From Gymnothorax reevesii (Eukaryota > Chordata > Actinopteri > Anguilliformes > Muraenidae): a stretch of DNA of 64,000 nucleotides. The notes beneath the pieces were generated by a model. It saw only the letters and a list, made by a program, of their open reading frames with translations. It was not told the origin of the DNA and did no database searches. Each line of letters begins with the position of its first letter. The stretch's first letter is position 1. Location of the stretch: positions 26,863,719 to 26,927,718 of the forward strand of contig CM056577.1 of assembly GCA_029721435.1 (NCBI GenBank), in the 5' to 3' direction. Positions 53,760-64,000 of the stretch are shown piece after piece. Both the position numbers and the translations under genes were made by a program.

Positions 53760-56700
53760 TGTTGATTGCAGTCATGTAAGATGGTGAGGGGGGTCCACAA
53801 GTCAATCATTAATTTGTGCACACATTCTAAAGAAGTACTTTTGCAAGATAATGTGCTTATATTTCCTTGCTCAAGTATCCTTTAACATCTCCTTTAACAT
53901 CTCTCATCTGCTTGCTACTAGTGCCCTCTCTGAGTGGTTAATAATTTGAATGTCCTTCATGATTGGTGGATCTGATGTTCAGGTCATTCAAGGACAGAGG
54001 TTTGGATGATGGATAAAAAAGTGACTGGAATGAGTCCAATGCTGAGGAGTCAAAAGAAATGAGTGCCCACACACTCACCAGGGACGTCACATCTCTGTCT
54101 GCGGGCTGGGTGACTGCCTGAGCAAAAATTTGAATTTATGGCAGACACTTTAGCCAAACAAACAAACACATCAAAGTTTAATTAAACATGGAGCATTACT
54201 TAAAAGTTGAACATGTCTTAAATTGCACTCACTAATAAAAATAAACTTGTGTAATTTCTTAAACACATTGTCACAGTTCATCTTACACCCACCCCAGAAT
54301 CATTATTTGCGATTCGGGTTATAATGGAATTGAAAGAATACACTTTGAGGCCTCAAGGATGTAAGTGCCATAAGTCACAAAGAATATTCTGCAGAAGTAC
54401 AGTTCTTCAAGATAAACCTTTGAGGTCGGCTAGTTCAGATTTAATTGTAACTTTTTCCACAGAATGCTTTCTCATTCATTGGGTAAGGTTACATGCACAT
54501 TTACTTTTGGAGCTGCAACAGTAAATTACATTGATACAGAAAACAATCTATATTCATTTGTCATTTCAAATTATGACAATTGAAGAATAGATTTTGTTTC
54601 TTTAATTTTATATGAGTAAAGTGGTCATCCCTCTTCATATGGAGTATAACTGCCCTTCCAGGTATCATCCCAGTAAGACAAGCGGGTATTTTAGGCTAGA
54701 TTTTGTATTTAGATGCATCTCATGTTGACACATCCCTGAGAGATGCAGCATGCTTAAATGCAAAAAAAAAATGCAAAGGGCAATAAACCCTGTTAAAAAG
54801 TACTGCTAATCTGTTTTATTAACACATGCAAAGTTTATGAACCATGGTATGGAATTGAATTAGACCTATGGGAGAGTTAGGGGACCTATTGGTCGTGTCT
54901 AACTGGGAGGCGTCGATCTTGGATACATCTAGCAGGGTGTGTCTAACTGGGACATGTCTATCTGGAATGAAACCGTCCTCCTGGATAAGGCAAAATGTTC
55001 CTACGAAGTCATTGCCCAGATGTGCCAACTGCTTTTGTCCCTGTCTTTTGGGCAGGATCACTCGAGAAGGCCATTACATTTCCTTGCCATCACTCTACGC
55101 TGCTCAAACACTCAGTTACCAAGTGGAGCCTCCGGTAACGTCAATTTTTATACCCAGTCTCTGCGACTCTAAAGAGACTCTAACAGTGCTTAGATAATCA
55201 GCAATGAAATGGCTTGTTAATTCCTCCCCTTGATTCCAGAATCGAATACACGAGCGTGGGCCTCGCCAACAAGCAACATTTTCAGACACAGAAAACCATC
55301 TGCAGACCCTCTGCCTCAGAGGAGACAGTGAGTCCAGGATGCTTTGAAAAGACATTAAAATGAGTTAATCATCTGCTGCCAAGCGCAACGGCCATTGTTG
55401 AGCCACGGGATATGCATATTCAGCTTACGTGAGAAACCCACACATTGCAAAACGCGATGTTGGGAGTTCGGAGGAACGCGTCCACCGAGTGAACTTAATA
55501 GCTTGTGTAAGGAGAATTTCAACAGTGATCCTCCGGAGAAATGGCAGGTAACTTATCTTCTTCCTGAAAACAACTGCACCTGATGTTTCCAGGGATTGTG
55601 TCCAGGAAGAGGTCGTATACATACTTTTTTGGGGAAAAGATGCTCACCACAACCAGTGTCCTGCTGAGAGATAAGCTGTTCCCATATAATATTATGTTGA
55701 TCCCATTTGCATACTAAATGTCACTATATGAAGAAAAATCCCCCTTTGATACACCCTTCCATGTGGGCAAGAGGCATCAAATATTCAAGCCCTGGTTCAG
55801 TCTGTACTGTAGTTTTGATGCATGATTTGTATTTGTGTTTGTAAAGTTTTTTTATTCTTTGGTTTGGCAATGGCACCACTACAACCCCGTGTTTTGTCAC
55901 TTTAGAGGATTATATTGCAAATTCCCTGATCAAAAATGTACATCATAAAGATATTAATCGAAAGTTTGCTTCACTTTTCAATCACTGCATTAAATGAAGC
56001 CATCCTCAAAATGTGTATACAGCTCCCAAATATGAGTCATGATGAGTCATGAAACAGTACTTGTCTCAGTGACTTCTGAAATTGTTAAAAATGAGTCAAA
56101 AAAATCTATCACATTTACTGTTATTATGATTTGAAGTTAAGAAATGGGTTCAAGAAGAATGTCAGTCAAAGGCTAACAAAATAAATGGAAACAAATGACT
56201 AAGCTTGAAGGTTGGGCATGCGGTGTGAATAAAAATGCAAGCATCTCGATGTCTCAAACACTGTAATGTGTTAAAATTCTGTGGGAGTTGCAAATTGCTT
56301 GCCGTTTTTAAATTGGGTGAAATTCTCTGCAACTATTGTAGGTAAATGCTGATGCTAACAAACAGCCTTGCTTGAATTGAGGGAGCGTCCTGTCCGAGTT
56401 TGGCGACTGAATGATTTCTAACGTCTGCCTCGCTTCCAAGCATGGAGTGACATGGCTTGCGATCGACATTTCTTTTTGTTTTTCCTCAACGCGATTCGTG
56501 GAGGGAAAAATCAAACCTGCTGAACCCTCAGGGAGGAGTTTGAAAGGATGATTGATGTTTGCCGGTTTCCCTTGCACTCTTAATTTAATCCCTACTCCTT
56601 CACGGAACTCTTAATTATTCTGTATCGGAAATCCACCCGTGGATTCGCCGCTAGCCGGCTTGCACAGGGTTCCTCAAATCTGTTATCTTCCTAAGACAAT

Positions 56701-59270
56701 GTTTATCAGACAAGGGGATGATGGGAGTGATCAGGCAGCATTGTTGATGTTGGTGTATTGTCTGCTCTTCTCGTGGTGCAGTTTTTGCTCTCTCTCCAGG
56801 GTAAGGTTCACGCGGTGTTTCAGTCGCGGCTGCATTGATGTCCGTCACTTTGTGTACAGCGCTCAATCGGGCGAGTATTTCAAAAAGATCAATATTTCTT
56901 TGAAGGAGAGACTCAATGCCGAACATCACATTGGCATCGATTTAACAGAGACCTCAGGTCACGTTCAAGGTAAAGGACATTTGAAGAAAAGCTACTATGG
57001 AGAGACTATGTAATACTCTCCTTTACTGTTCAGTTTTGTTGGAATACAAATGAAGAGATAGATTGCCATGTGCATGCACATTAAAATTTGCTTAATACCA
57101 GAGTAAATTAGCCTTTATCAGTGCATTGGCTATTGTACTCCCTTTTCAACGGATAGCGGCCTCCACTGAAGCCAGCAGCTTGATGCTGTAAATACGTGCT
57201 GATATAAATGCCTCGGCTGGTGTCTGTGTTCGGGCAAATTTACACTGCCACTGTGGATAATCAATTTTAACGGCCCTCCTGACCCTCGCTTGGCTTGCCT
57301 TTGATTTTAATAACTGGGCCTTCCCAGGGCCCTAAAGTCTGATGCTACACACCAGCATCGGGGCCTTTTTTCAAGATGAGCCTCATTTGATGCCATGTTG
57401 CTTTCGACCCCGGTGAGACGCAACTTTGGAAACGGAGGCACTCAGGTCCCACTTCTTCTCTCATTTTTATTGGCAGCACACCTACTGGGGCCCGCTCCAC
57501 AAGCTGCAAACGTTCATTACAGTCCATTACCAAAGTGTGGCACCTAATTACAGCCGAGCACAGAGGAAGCCCCATTCAGCACTTAAAATTAGGCTTACAG
57601 GTGCCGCGTGCTCTAAGCACTTGACGTTATTATCCTCTCTCCTCCCTTCCCAATGATTGCTGGCACTTTCAAGTCCCCCTTCATTTTCTTTGAGCGCATA
57701 CCCGCAGTGTGGGTGGATGCAGGAATGCGTCCAACTAACGCTTTCTCTTTTCCAAGGGAAAAACTGGAAACAAAATCTTTATTTCTCTGTCACGTGAATT
57801 TTCGAAGAAACCGCCAACCCTTTTTAATAAGTTGGAGGGATTGTGTTTATTGAAAGGAGCTTAAATGTTTTTGAACCTTTTTTTCTCACCACCATTGAGC
57901 CATTGTTTCTCCTGTTTCTATGAACTCCACATGGTGATTCCTCATCCTACCCAGTTACACCTGCCTCCCTTTACCCCTTGACGAGAGAGGTTTTTATATT
58001 TTCTTTTTCTATTTTTTTCCCCCTCAAAAGTCAGCGTGCCATAACTTTATTGCTTCATAGTTACCTGCAGCGACGAGTATGTCAACATTATAAAGTTCAG
58101 TGAATAACATTCTGGTCACAAACTGACCAGATTGTGAACTCATTCCTCCCTGGGTTAGAATGAAGCTCCTATCGCATTATCACTTCTTACTCCCCCAAGG
58201 GTACACTCTGTAATTTCCAGAAATGCAGGCAAGATGAAGTGATGGATTGAAGCTAAGCATGATATCAACCTGCCACTGCTTGGGGCTCGCTCACTCACTC
58301 GCTATACCCTTAGCTGTTGTTCGCTCTCCTCTCGCATACGCCACCGAACTCACTTCATTAAAAGATAATTACCCCATTGACATTTTTTGTTCATTTAAGC
58401 TCTCTCTGTGTATGACTGTCGAGGAAAACAGGCAAGGCCTTATCATTGACCAAGGTCCAGAGCTCGTAGTTGGTCCAATCACAAGCTGGGTGCCAATATA
58501 AACTGTAAAAGCCAGGGTACTAAGTTAGACACGAGCAATTTCAGGAAGACATAAAACTGCAAGCCAACTTCGTCCCTATCTGTTGTCATGGATGTTCTGG
58601 CTGCTGATTATTATGACTTCTTTCCAGTGTCTTAGTAGGTTGTCTGATTTTTTTTTTTTTTTTTGGACTGTTGACAGCAGGCAACAAAAGCCTTCTTAAA
58701 AAATCCTTAAAATAATAAAAAATTCACAGAAAAGCAAGTTTGCTTTTCTTCTTTTTTTGTACTTCTCACACGTAGGGCGCAGTAGGTGGGCTTGCGAGAA
58801 GCAGTATGCTTCTATTTTTTGTCCTCCACATAGTTTCCATGCAGAAGAAAGAGATAAGATTTTTTTTTTTTTTTTTACTGGGCAGTGAGCTCATTGCCAG
58901 GTGAGATTGTAGTAGCAGTTGCTGCAACACTTGTCTTCATTTTAGCATGAATATATATATTTCTTGCCAGTTTTTCCCCCTGAGTCCAAACCTTTAGAGC
59001 GAGCTGGTTAACACCAGAAGATATGAAATATGCATATTCATCCGCCCGGAGTCACATTACACAAACCACTGAGTATAACTCATATGGGCAGAGAAGACTG
59101 CTTAGAATATTCATGCCGGCAGCCAACTCACTGGGACAAAGTTTTACAGAAATATCAATTTTATTCCTTGGTTTTAATTGTAGATTGATAGAATCTCAAA
59201 CTCAGTTACATGAATGCATTTTGAACAGCTATATTAGTGTCTATGTCTGTTCAACCAACAAAATAGTCTC
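53760..59270. other. No gene recognised in 5.5 kb; repeat-poor
   Basis: There are no transposon ends and no coding domain. The frames 54868-55197, 56639-57013 and 56651-56929 are unassigned, and the last two are antisense to each other. The segments 55200-55420, 56600-57010, 57250-57700 and 58040-58500 have balanced, non-repetitive composition and could be conserved regulatory blocks. T runs lie at 58648-58664 and 58860-58877. Confidence 0.25.
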
Positions 59271-59271
59271 C

Positions 59272-60270
59272 TGTGGTTACATTCCAAGAAGCCGGGATAA
59301 CTCGCAGACCCAGGGATAGAAAGAAATACTATTGCTTTAATTCTCATTATCAGAAGTCCAGGGTCAGAACCAGAAAACAAAGCGATGCTGAACTGGCAGA
59401 TCACAGTCAGGAGGCAGCCCGGGTAAAGAGCACAGCAAACAAGAGAGATGGCGGGCAGGTTGGCCAAGGTCCAGGAAGCAGGGGAGGGTCATATCCAGCA
59501 CATCAGTCCAAGGGAGAAGGGCAACAGTCGAGGAAGTTTGGTGGGGACCGGATCAGGGAAGAACAAGAGCAACGCAGAGTGTGGCATATGCCCCCGCCCA
59601 TATGTTTAATTGGGGTTAAGATTAAATAGGTTGCTAGTTTTGCATGGTGAATAGTGAAAGTTAATAATACTGACAGTTAAACACGTTAAAAGAAAACTGG
59701 TTTTCGCACGAAGATGAGGAGTTCTTTAGTTATTGCGTGGAAACTGAAATCAAGATGGCTGCCGTAGCGGCCGTATTGGATATCGCACGCCGCTGGTTTT
59801 CGACAGGAACCCTCCTCTACCCACCCCTCACGCACCACTTAGAAATTAGATGGATCGGACGAGGTGTTCTTTAGTTATCGCGTGGAAACTGAAATCAAGA
59901 TGGCTGCCGTAGCGGCCGTATTGGATATCGCACGGCGCTGGTTTTCGACAGGAACCCTCCTCCATCCCCCATACACCACCTAGAAATGAGATGGATCAGA
60001 CGAGGCATGTATTAATTACTGCGTGGAAATGAGAAGTTTACGGACGGATGCCCAGACGGACGGACAGACCGAAGGGGTGTTGACATAATGCCCCCTGCTC
60101 ATTGGAGGCGTGGCCATGAAAAAACACACAGGGGCAGGGAACCAAGAGGACAGGGGTAGCAGGAACTGGGACAAGGAACTTGGAATCAAAAACTGAAAGA
60201 GAGCGAGCAGCAGGCATGATGGTACACAATCTGGCGAAGAAAAACTGACAAACACAGACTTAAATACACA
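59272..60270 (-). mobile_element. Gypsy-type LTR remnant interrupted by a tandem-repeat element
   Basis: 59272-59580 and 60110-60270 read, on the minus strand, like the two parts of one LTR: a TATTTAAGTCTGTG promoter-like site near 60255 upstream, then after the interruption ATTAAA near 59338 and an end at CCACA (59272). The middle (59583-60118) has its own ends (GGCATATGCCCCCGCC and CATAATGCCCCCTGC) and carries the 145-bp array. No target duplication was found for either layer. Confidence 0.45.
59700..60045. repeat. 141-145-bp tandem repeat, about 2.2 copies
   Basis: The GAGG start precedes TTCTTTAGTTATYGCGTGG at 59716 and 59861 (145 bp), with a degenerate third copy at 60002 (141 bp). Units share AAATCAAGATGGCTGCCG, TAGCGGCCGTATTGG and TTTTCGACAGGAACCCTCCTC. 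A GGACGGACAGAC run (60042-60070) closes the array. Confidence 0.87.
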
Positions 60271-60274
60271 GAGG

Positions 60275-61745
60275 TATCAAATAGCAGCAAAAACTAGAAG
60301 AGTGCACAAAAAAGTTTTCCAAATTTAATGTAATGCAAACTGGCACTTTCTGTTTGTAGTTTGATGCTCGCATGTGTGTTTCCATTACACTTAGAAAAGA
60401 GGCAGATTGGTATATTGGCAGAACAAATGCAGACAAAGATAATTAGCTGGTTGCAAACATACAAATTATACAAAAAAGACAACTGCGCACAAGTTATTGC
60501 TGGTATTCACAATCTGGTCTCAATTCAAATGCATTTAAATATTGGATATTGCACACAGAAGTCAGTCCAAGACCATCTGAGCCATTAGCCAAATGGAAGC
60601 CACCACTGGCTTTAGTATACAATGGGCTGGCAGTAATATGTCCGATGACAATTTGCACCGTGCAAAAGACCCAGATTTTGTGTCTCAGTATCACTGTTTC
60701 CCTAATGGTGAGCCTTCTGCCGAGGTGAGGTGCAAGCGTGAGAGGAATCCTTTTAAAACCTCCATGAATATATCCAATTCACAAAAGCCAAAGTTAAATG
60801 AAATAAAAATACATATTTTGGATATTGAGGACATTGCATTTGGAGAAAATTTAAGCTTGTTCACTAGTAAATGCCAATTTGTCTCACGTTTTTGCAGTGG
60901 TATTTGCCAGTAAATCTGGAAATTCGGAAAGGCTGAAAAATACTATTCTAAACGTTGTGAATTGAGCAGTATGTCAGAGGTATCAAGTCAAGGCTTCAGC
61001 GGTTAAAGTTCTGGATTGCATCAAAAACAGCTGCCAAAGATCAGTGCCATTGAAACATATACTGTACACTAAACCTATTACCATGACCTGTACTGCCTAT
61101 GTTAATGTAGCCCATTTCTAGCTTGAACAAGTTGATTATGCAGGATGAAAAATTTAAGAATGAAAAAATTCTGTCATTTCCTTCAAATCCCGGGACAGAT
61201 TTCAGAGTTGTGGCAGCTCAATTCCATTAAAAAACCAAATCAAAATCAGTAAAGAATCCTAGGAGATGAAAAGGCGGAGCCGTTTTCGCGCTCAGTTGCA
61301 ATCTCAAAGATCATCGATGGAGAGGTAGGTACTTTTTATTTCATGGGTGGAAATATTTGACACACAATCTTACATTAGGGCATGGTTTTCATGTAGCAAA
61401 AGCAGTGAAATATGTCATACTCTTCGGGTTTTGAAATACACAAGCAATTTGCAACCTTCTAATTCCTGATCACATAGAAAGAGCAAGAAAGTGGTTTCTG
61501 ACACCACCCTGCTGTGAGTCTCTTTCTCCAATGAACTCAGCCAGCTAATTTCACTAATTATTTCTACTTTGTTGCAGCAGAGTTGAGCTATTGAGCAAAT
61601 TCAGATGATCAGAACTGAATATTAGTGAACTGCAGTGTAGTGGAGGGTAAACGCAGGTAGAAGGGGCATACCTCTTATTCTGTCAAGTTACAGTATCAGC
61701 CAAAAAGCCTTTGAAATACGTGGGAGGATATACCAACTTTCTAAT
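60275..61745. other. No gene recognised
   Basis: The plus frame 60593-60913 (106 codons) is open but unassigned. GGCTTCAGCGGTTAAAGTTC at 60991-61010 resembles a tRNA A box of a SINE, but no B box follows. Confidence 0.3.
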
Positions 61746-61749
61746 GTGA

Positions 61750-62092
61750 TCTTCCTATCTACTAAATAGACTATACTCACTCCTCCTTAGTGATATACTC
61801 ATTTACCTAGCCGAGTATACTCACCTCTCCTTAGTGATATACCCATTTACCTAACCAAGTATACTCACTTCTCCTGAGTGATATATCCATCTACCTAACA
61901 GAGTATACTCACTTCTCCTTAGTGATATACCCATCTACCTAACAGAGTATACTCACTTCTCCTTAGTGATATACCCATCTACCCAACAGAGTATACTCAC
62001 TTCTCCTTGGTGATGTACCCGTCTACCCAACAGAGTATACTCACTTCTCCTTAGTGATGTACCCATCTACCTCAGAGTGCACCCACTTTTCC
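61750..62092. repeat. 44-bp minisatellite, about 7.5 copies
   Basis: TATACTCAC starts at 61772, 61816, 61860, 61904, 61948, 61992 and 62036, always 44 bp apart. The unit contains TCTCCTTAGTGATATACCC and ATCTACCTAACAGAG. Copies 4-6 are nearly identical, while the outer copies are more diverged, as expected for an array that grows from its centre. Confidence 0.96.
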
Positions 62093-62665
62093 AGGGACCA
62101 CACCACCACTGTTAGTGAGGACATTCATTTTCTGAACCTGGATTATACAGCTCTGGCTACAGTGAGCAGTCTTTGCGAAGGACGTGCATATTTTCATGGA
62201 TTTAATTTCAGATTTTCCACTGCAACGCATTAGAAATGTAATTCCCCAGGATGTCTTATATGAACAGTTCCTAATTCACATTAATGCCTAACCAGCGATG
62301 GACTCATTTTTGATTCATCCCATGTTATATTCAGCAGCTCTTTTTGCATGGCTAATTGCCCTGAACTATTTGCTGCAGGCAATAAGTAAAAGAACTACAA
62401 AACAGAAACTTGGAAATGGAAATTGCATAATTGAGCTATACACTTCTGGAATCCAAGCTCTTCTTCTTCTTTTTTTTTTTTACAACCAGGAAGATCAAGG
62501 TGCATATACAGTATGATCAAGGCTCGTACTATTCTCAGCGCAGGTCACCGCCTGTCGAGTCATTAATGCATTTAACCAGAAGTAACATCCATAGCAGCAC
62601 TACAGGACTACAGGGTTTGTGCAGAGTCAGCAACATAAATTAAATACACTGTGTATTTGCATGCA
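62093..62665. other. No gene seen
   Basis: The frames 62298-62516 and 62431-62643 cross a T run at 62470-62480 and are not credible. Confidence 0.35.
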
Positions 62666-62667
62666 TA

Positions 62668-62670
<3 letters not shown>

Positions 62671-62712
<42 letters not shown>

Positions 62713-62742
62713 ATGTGTGTGAGAGAGAGAGAGAGAGAGAGT
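62671..62742. repeat. (GT)n(GA)n compound microsatellite
   Basis: A GT run of about 40 bp (62671-62709) followed by GCATGTGTGT and a GA run (62720-62741). Confidence 0.95.
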
Positions 62743-64000
62743 CAGAGAGAACATCACATTTTTGAGACTTTTTATAGTACACTGAGATTCACTGTGCAAC
62801 TGTGACAGCCATGAGTAATAATTTCAGAACGAAAACTTGATCAGTAACAGATGCCTTTCAAGGACTAGTTATTATTCAGTCATAAGTGCCAGGGCTGACA
62901 ATGTAATTATTGATTTAATCAATTATGCATAAAAAAATTAAAAAAAATCAACAGCACATAGGTTGGGGGAAAAAAAAAAAAAACGTAATCCAGCACACCC
63001 ATTAATTGGACAAATAAAGTGTTTTGTGAAGAGCCAGACTCCATTTTCCTCTTTAGGGAAAGTACTTCACATTACCATGACAATCCGTCAATACATATAT
63101 CAACAAGCAATAAAATATTCATGAGCCAACAGCTGTCAGGATGGGTTGGAGGATTTGAAAATGATCCCAAACAACAACAGCCATGCAAAATAATGATGGG
63201 GGGGAATCTTCAAAGCTTCCTTCCACTAACTCACGGCTGAGTGACAGCGAGATTGTTCCTTCTGCATTGATGTATTGCTGCAGTGTCAAAAATCCAAATA
63301 ACACATTAAACATGTCGCCAAGGTGGCTCTGTTAAGCCATTATCTCGTTTCCCTCCACCTGTCAAATTTGCATTTCAAATCCGCAACCTGGCTTAAATAA
63401 AGTCGCACAGGTACACTGACTACTCCCAGTGTTACTGTGGGGGAGATGTTAAACCGTAGTGATAATTTAAGTGATCTGTTGCAGTTCTGAGGAGATTGTA
63501 TGGGCCAATATATTATCAGATTTGAAGAATCTTTTATGCATTCTGTTACTGTACCAAAGGAAATTGGTCAAAAGCAGGCATAACCACTTCCAAATGGATT
63601 GATGGACTCTTGAAATATGTTTTCAGAGGTAGTGATGCCATTCAGTGACTACCATCACCGACAAAATTGAATGATCAAATAATGCTGCACCAATTGTTAG
63701 TAATATGCATTTGTTTTCACCAGCATAACTGAAGCAGGAGTCACCTCTTACTTGATGTTTTTTTTTTTTTATATTCCTGTATTCTATGAGTGAAAGAAGT
63801 CGCCTTTGGTAATAGACAATGGACTCATCAGTTTTTGTTTTTCTTCTTTTTTTTTTGCTTTGTTATTATTGTAGTGACATGTATTAGTTTAAAAGGAGGC
63901 GGGAAGCTCCTTAGCTAGTATGCTAAGGAGGCAACACATTTGAACGAGGCTAGATTATCAGGGACTCCATTTGTTCTTCCAAAAACACTTCCATTGAGGT
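62743..64000. other. No gene recognised; repeat-poor
   Basis: There are A and T homopolymer runs (62970-62983, 63759-63770 and 63846-63856). The segment 63050-63400 is unique-looking, of balanced composition and a candidate conserved non-coding block. The antisense frames 63019-63240 and 63119-63313 are unassigned. Confidence 0.25.

Noticed and set aside
61750..62092. Regular 44-bp repeats resembling a CRISPR array
   Set aside because: The whole 44-bp unit repeats with no variable spacers, there are no cas genes and the DNA is vertebrate.

Overview
The window looks like intergenic or intronic DNA from a ray-finned (teleost) fish. Supporting signs are Tc1/mariner elements with fish-type ends, a 5S rRNA-derived SINE, a Gmr1-like Ty3/gypsy retrotransposon, many solo LTRs, the TCCATCCATCCATTTTCT-type interspersed repeat common in teleosts, and abundant CA/GT, AAT and GA microsatellites. 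I found no convincing exon of a host protein-coding gene and no tRNA, rRNA or CRISPR locus. Almost every open frame is a transposon product, a decayed copy of one, or an artefact of simple repeats. The species cannot be named from the sequence alone.

Layout. 1-3.03 kb: a near-perfect 72-bp-arm hairpin, a 97-bp tandem repeat and a decayed THAP-domain exon, probably from a TTAA-target DNA transposon. 3.12-4.37 kb: a 1.25-kb solo LTR with a target duplication. 5.46-6.06 kb: diverged tandem repeats rich in TCATGA. 6.37-12.43 kb: the centrepiece, a complete LTR retrotransposon on the minus strand with nearly identical LTRs, GGGT target duplications and one continuous gag-pol frame broken only by two stop codons. 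Its pol order is protease, integrase, reverse transcriptase, RNase H, which is the unusual order of the Gmr1 group and not the usual Ty3/gypsy order. 13.2-14.8 kb: a Tc1 remnant split by another repeat, then a 5S-derived SINE. 15.9-19.4 kb: an old composite element rich in GAATGC, with an LTR and a tandem-repeat-bearing MITE-like unit nested in it. 20.3-20.8 kb: a solo LTR with a perfect 5-bp duplication. 25.3-28.1 kb: CA-rich DNA, a strong G-run cluster and a 5'-truncated poly(A) retroposon with a 14-bp duplication. 28.2-29.7 kb: one LTR inserted inside another. 30.2 kb: a 247-bp MITE. 34.3-35.9 kb: a decayed Tc1-like transposon with about 210-bp inverted ends. 43.9-46.6 kb: a degenerate gypsy gag-pol and LTR. 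53 kb: an internally deleted Tc1-like element. 59.3-60.3 kb: an LTR interrupted by a tandem-repeat element. 61.75-62.09 kb: a 44-bp minisatellite.

The long stretches between 36-44 kb, 48-52 kb, 54-59 kb and 62.7-64 kb contain few recognisable mobile elements and no clear genes. They could hold regulatory sequence, but alignment to other fish would be needed to show that. Two CpG-richer patches (41.56-41.88 and 51.45-51.87 kb) are the best, still weak, candidates for a promoter or first exon.

The most interesting system is the Gmr1-like element, with its rearranged pol order, single-frame polyprotein and a primer-binding site that matches tRNA-Pro except for a 3-nt insertion. Second is a recurring theme of independent tandem arrays with units near 145 bp, some sharing an AGTTATYGCGT core.
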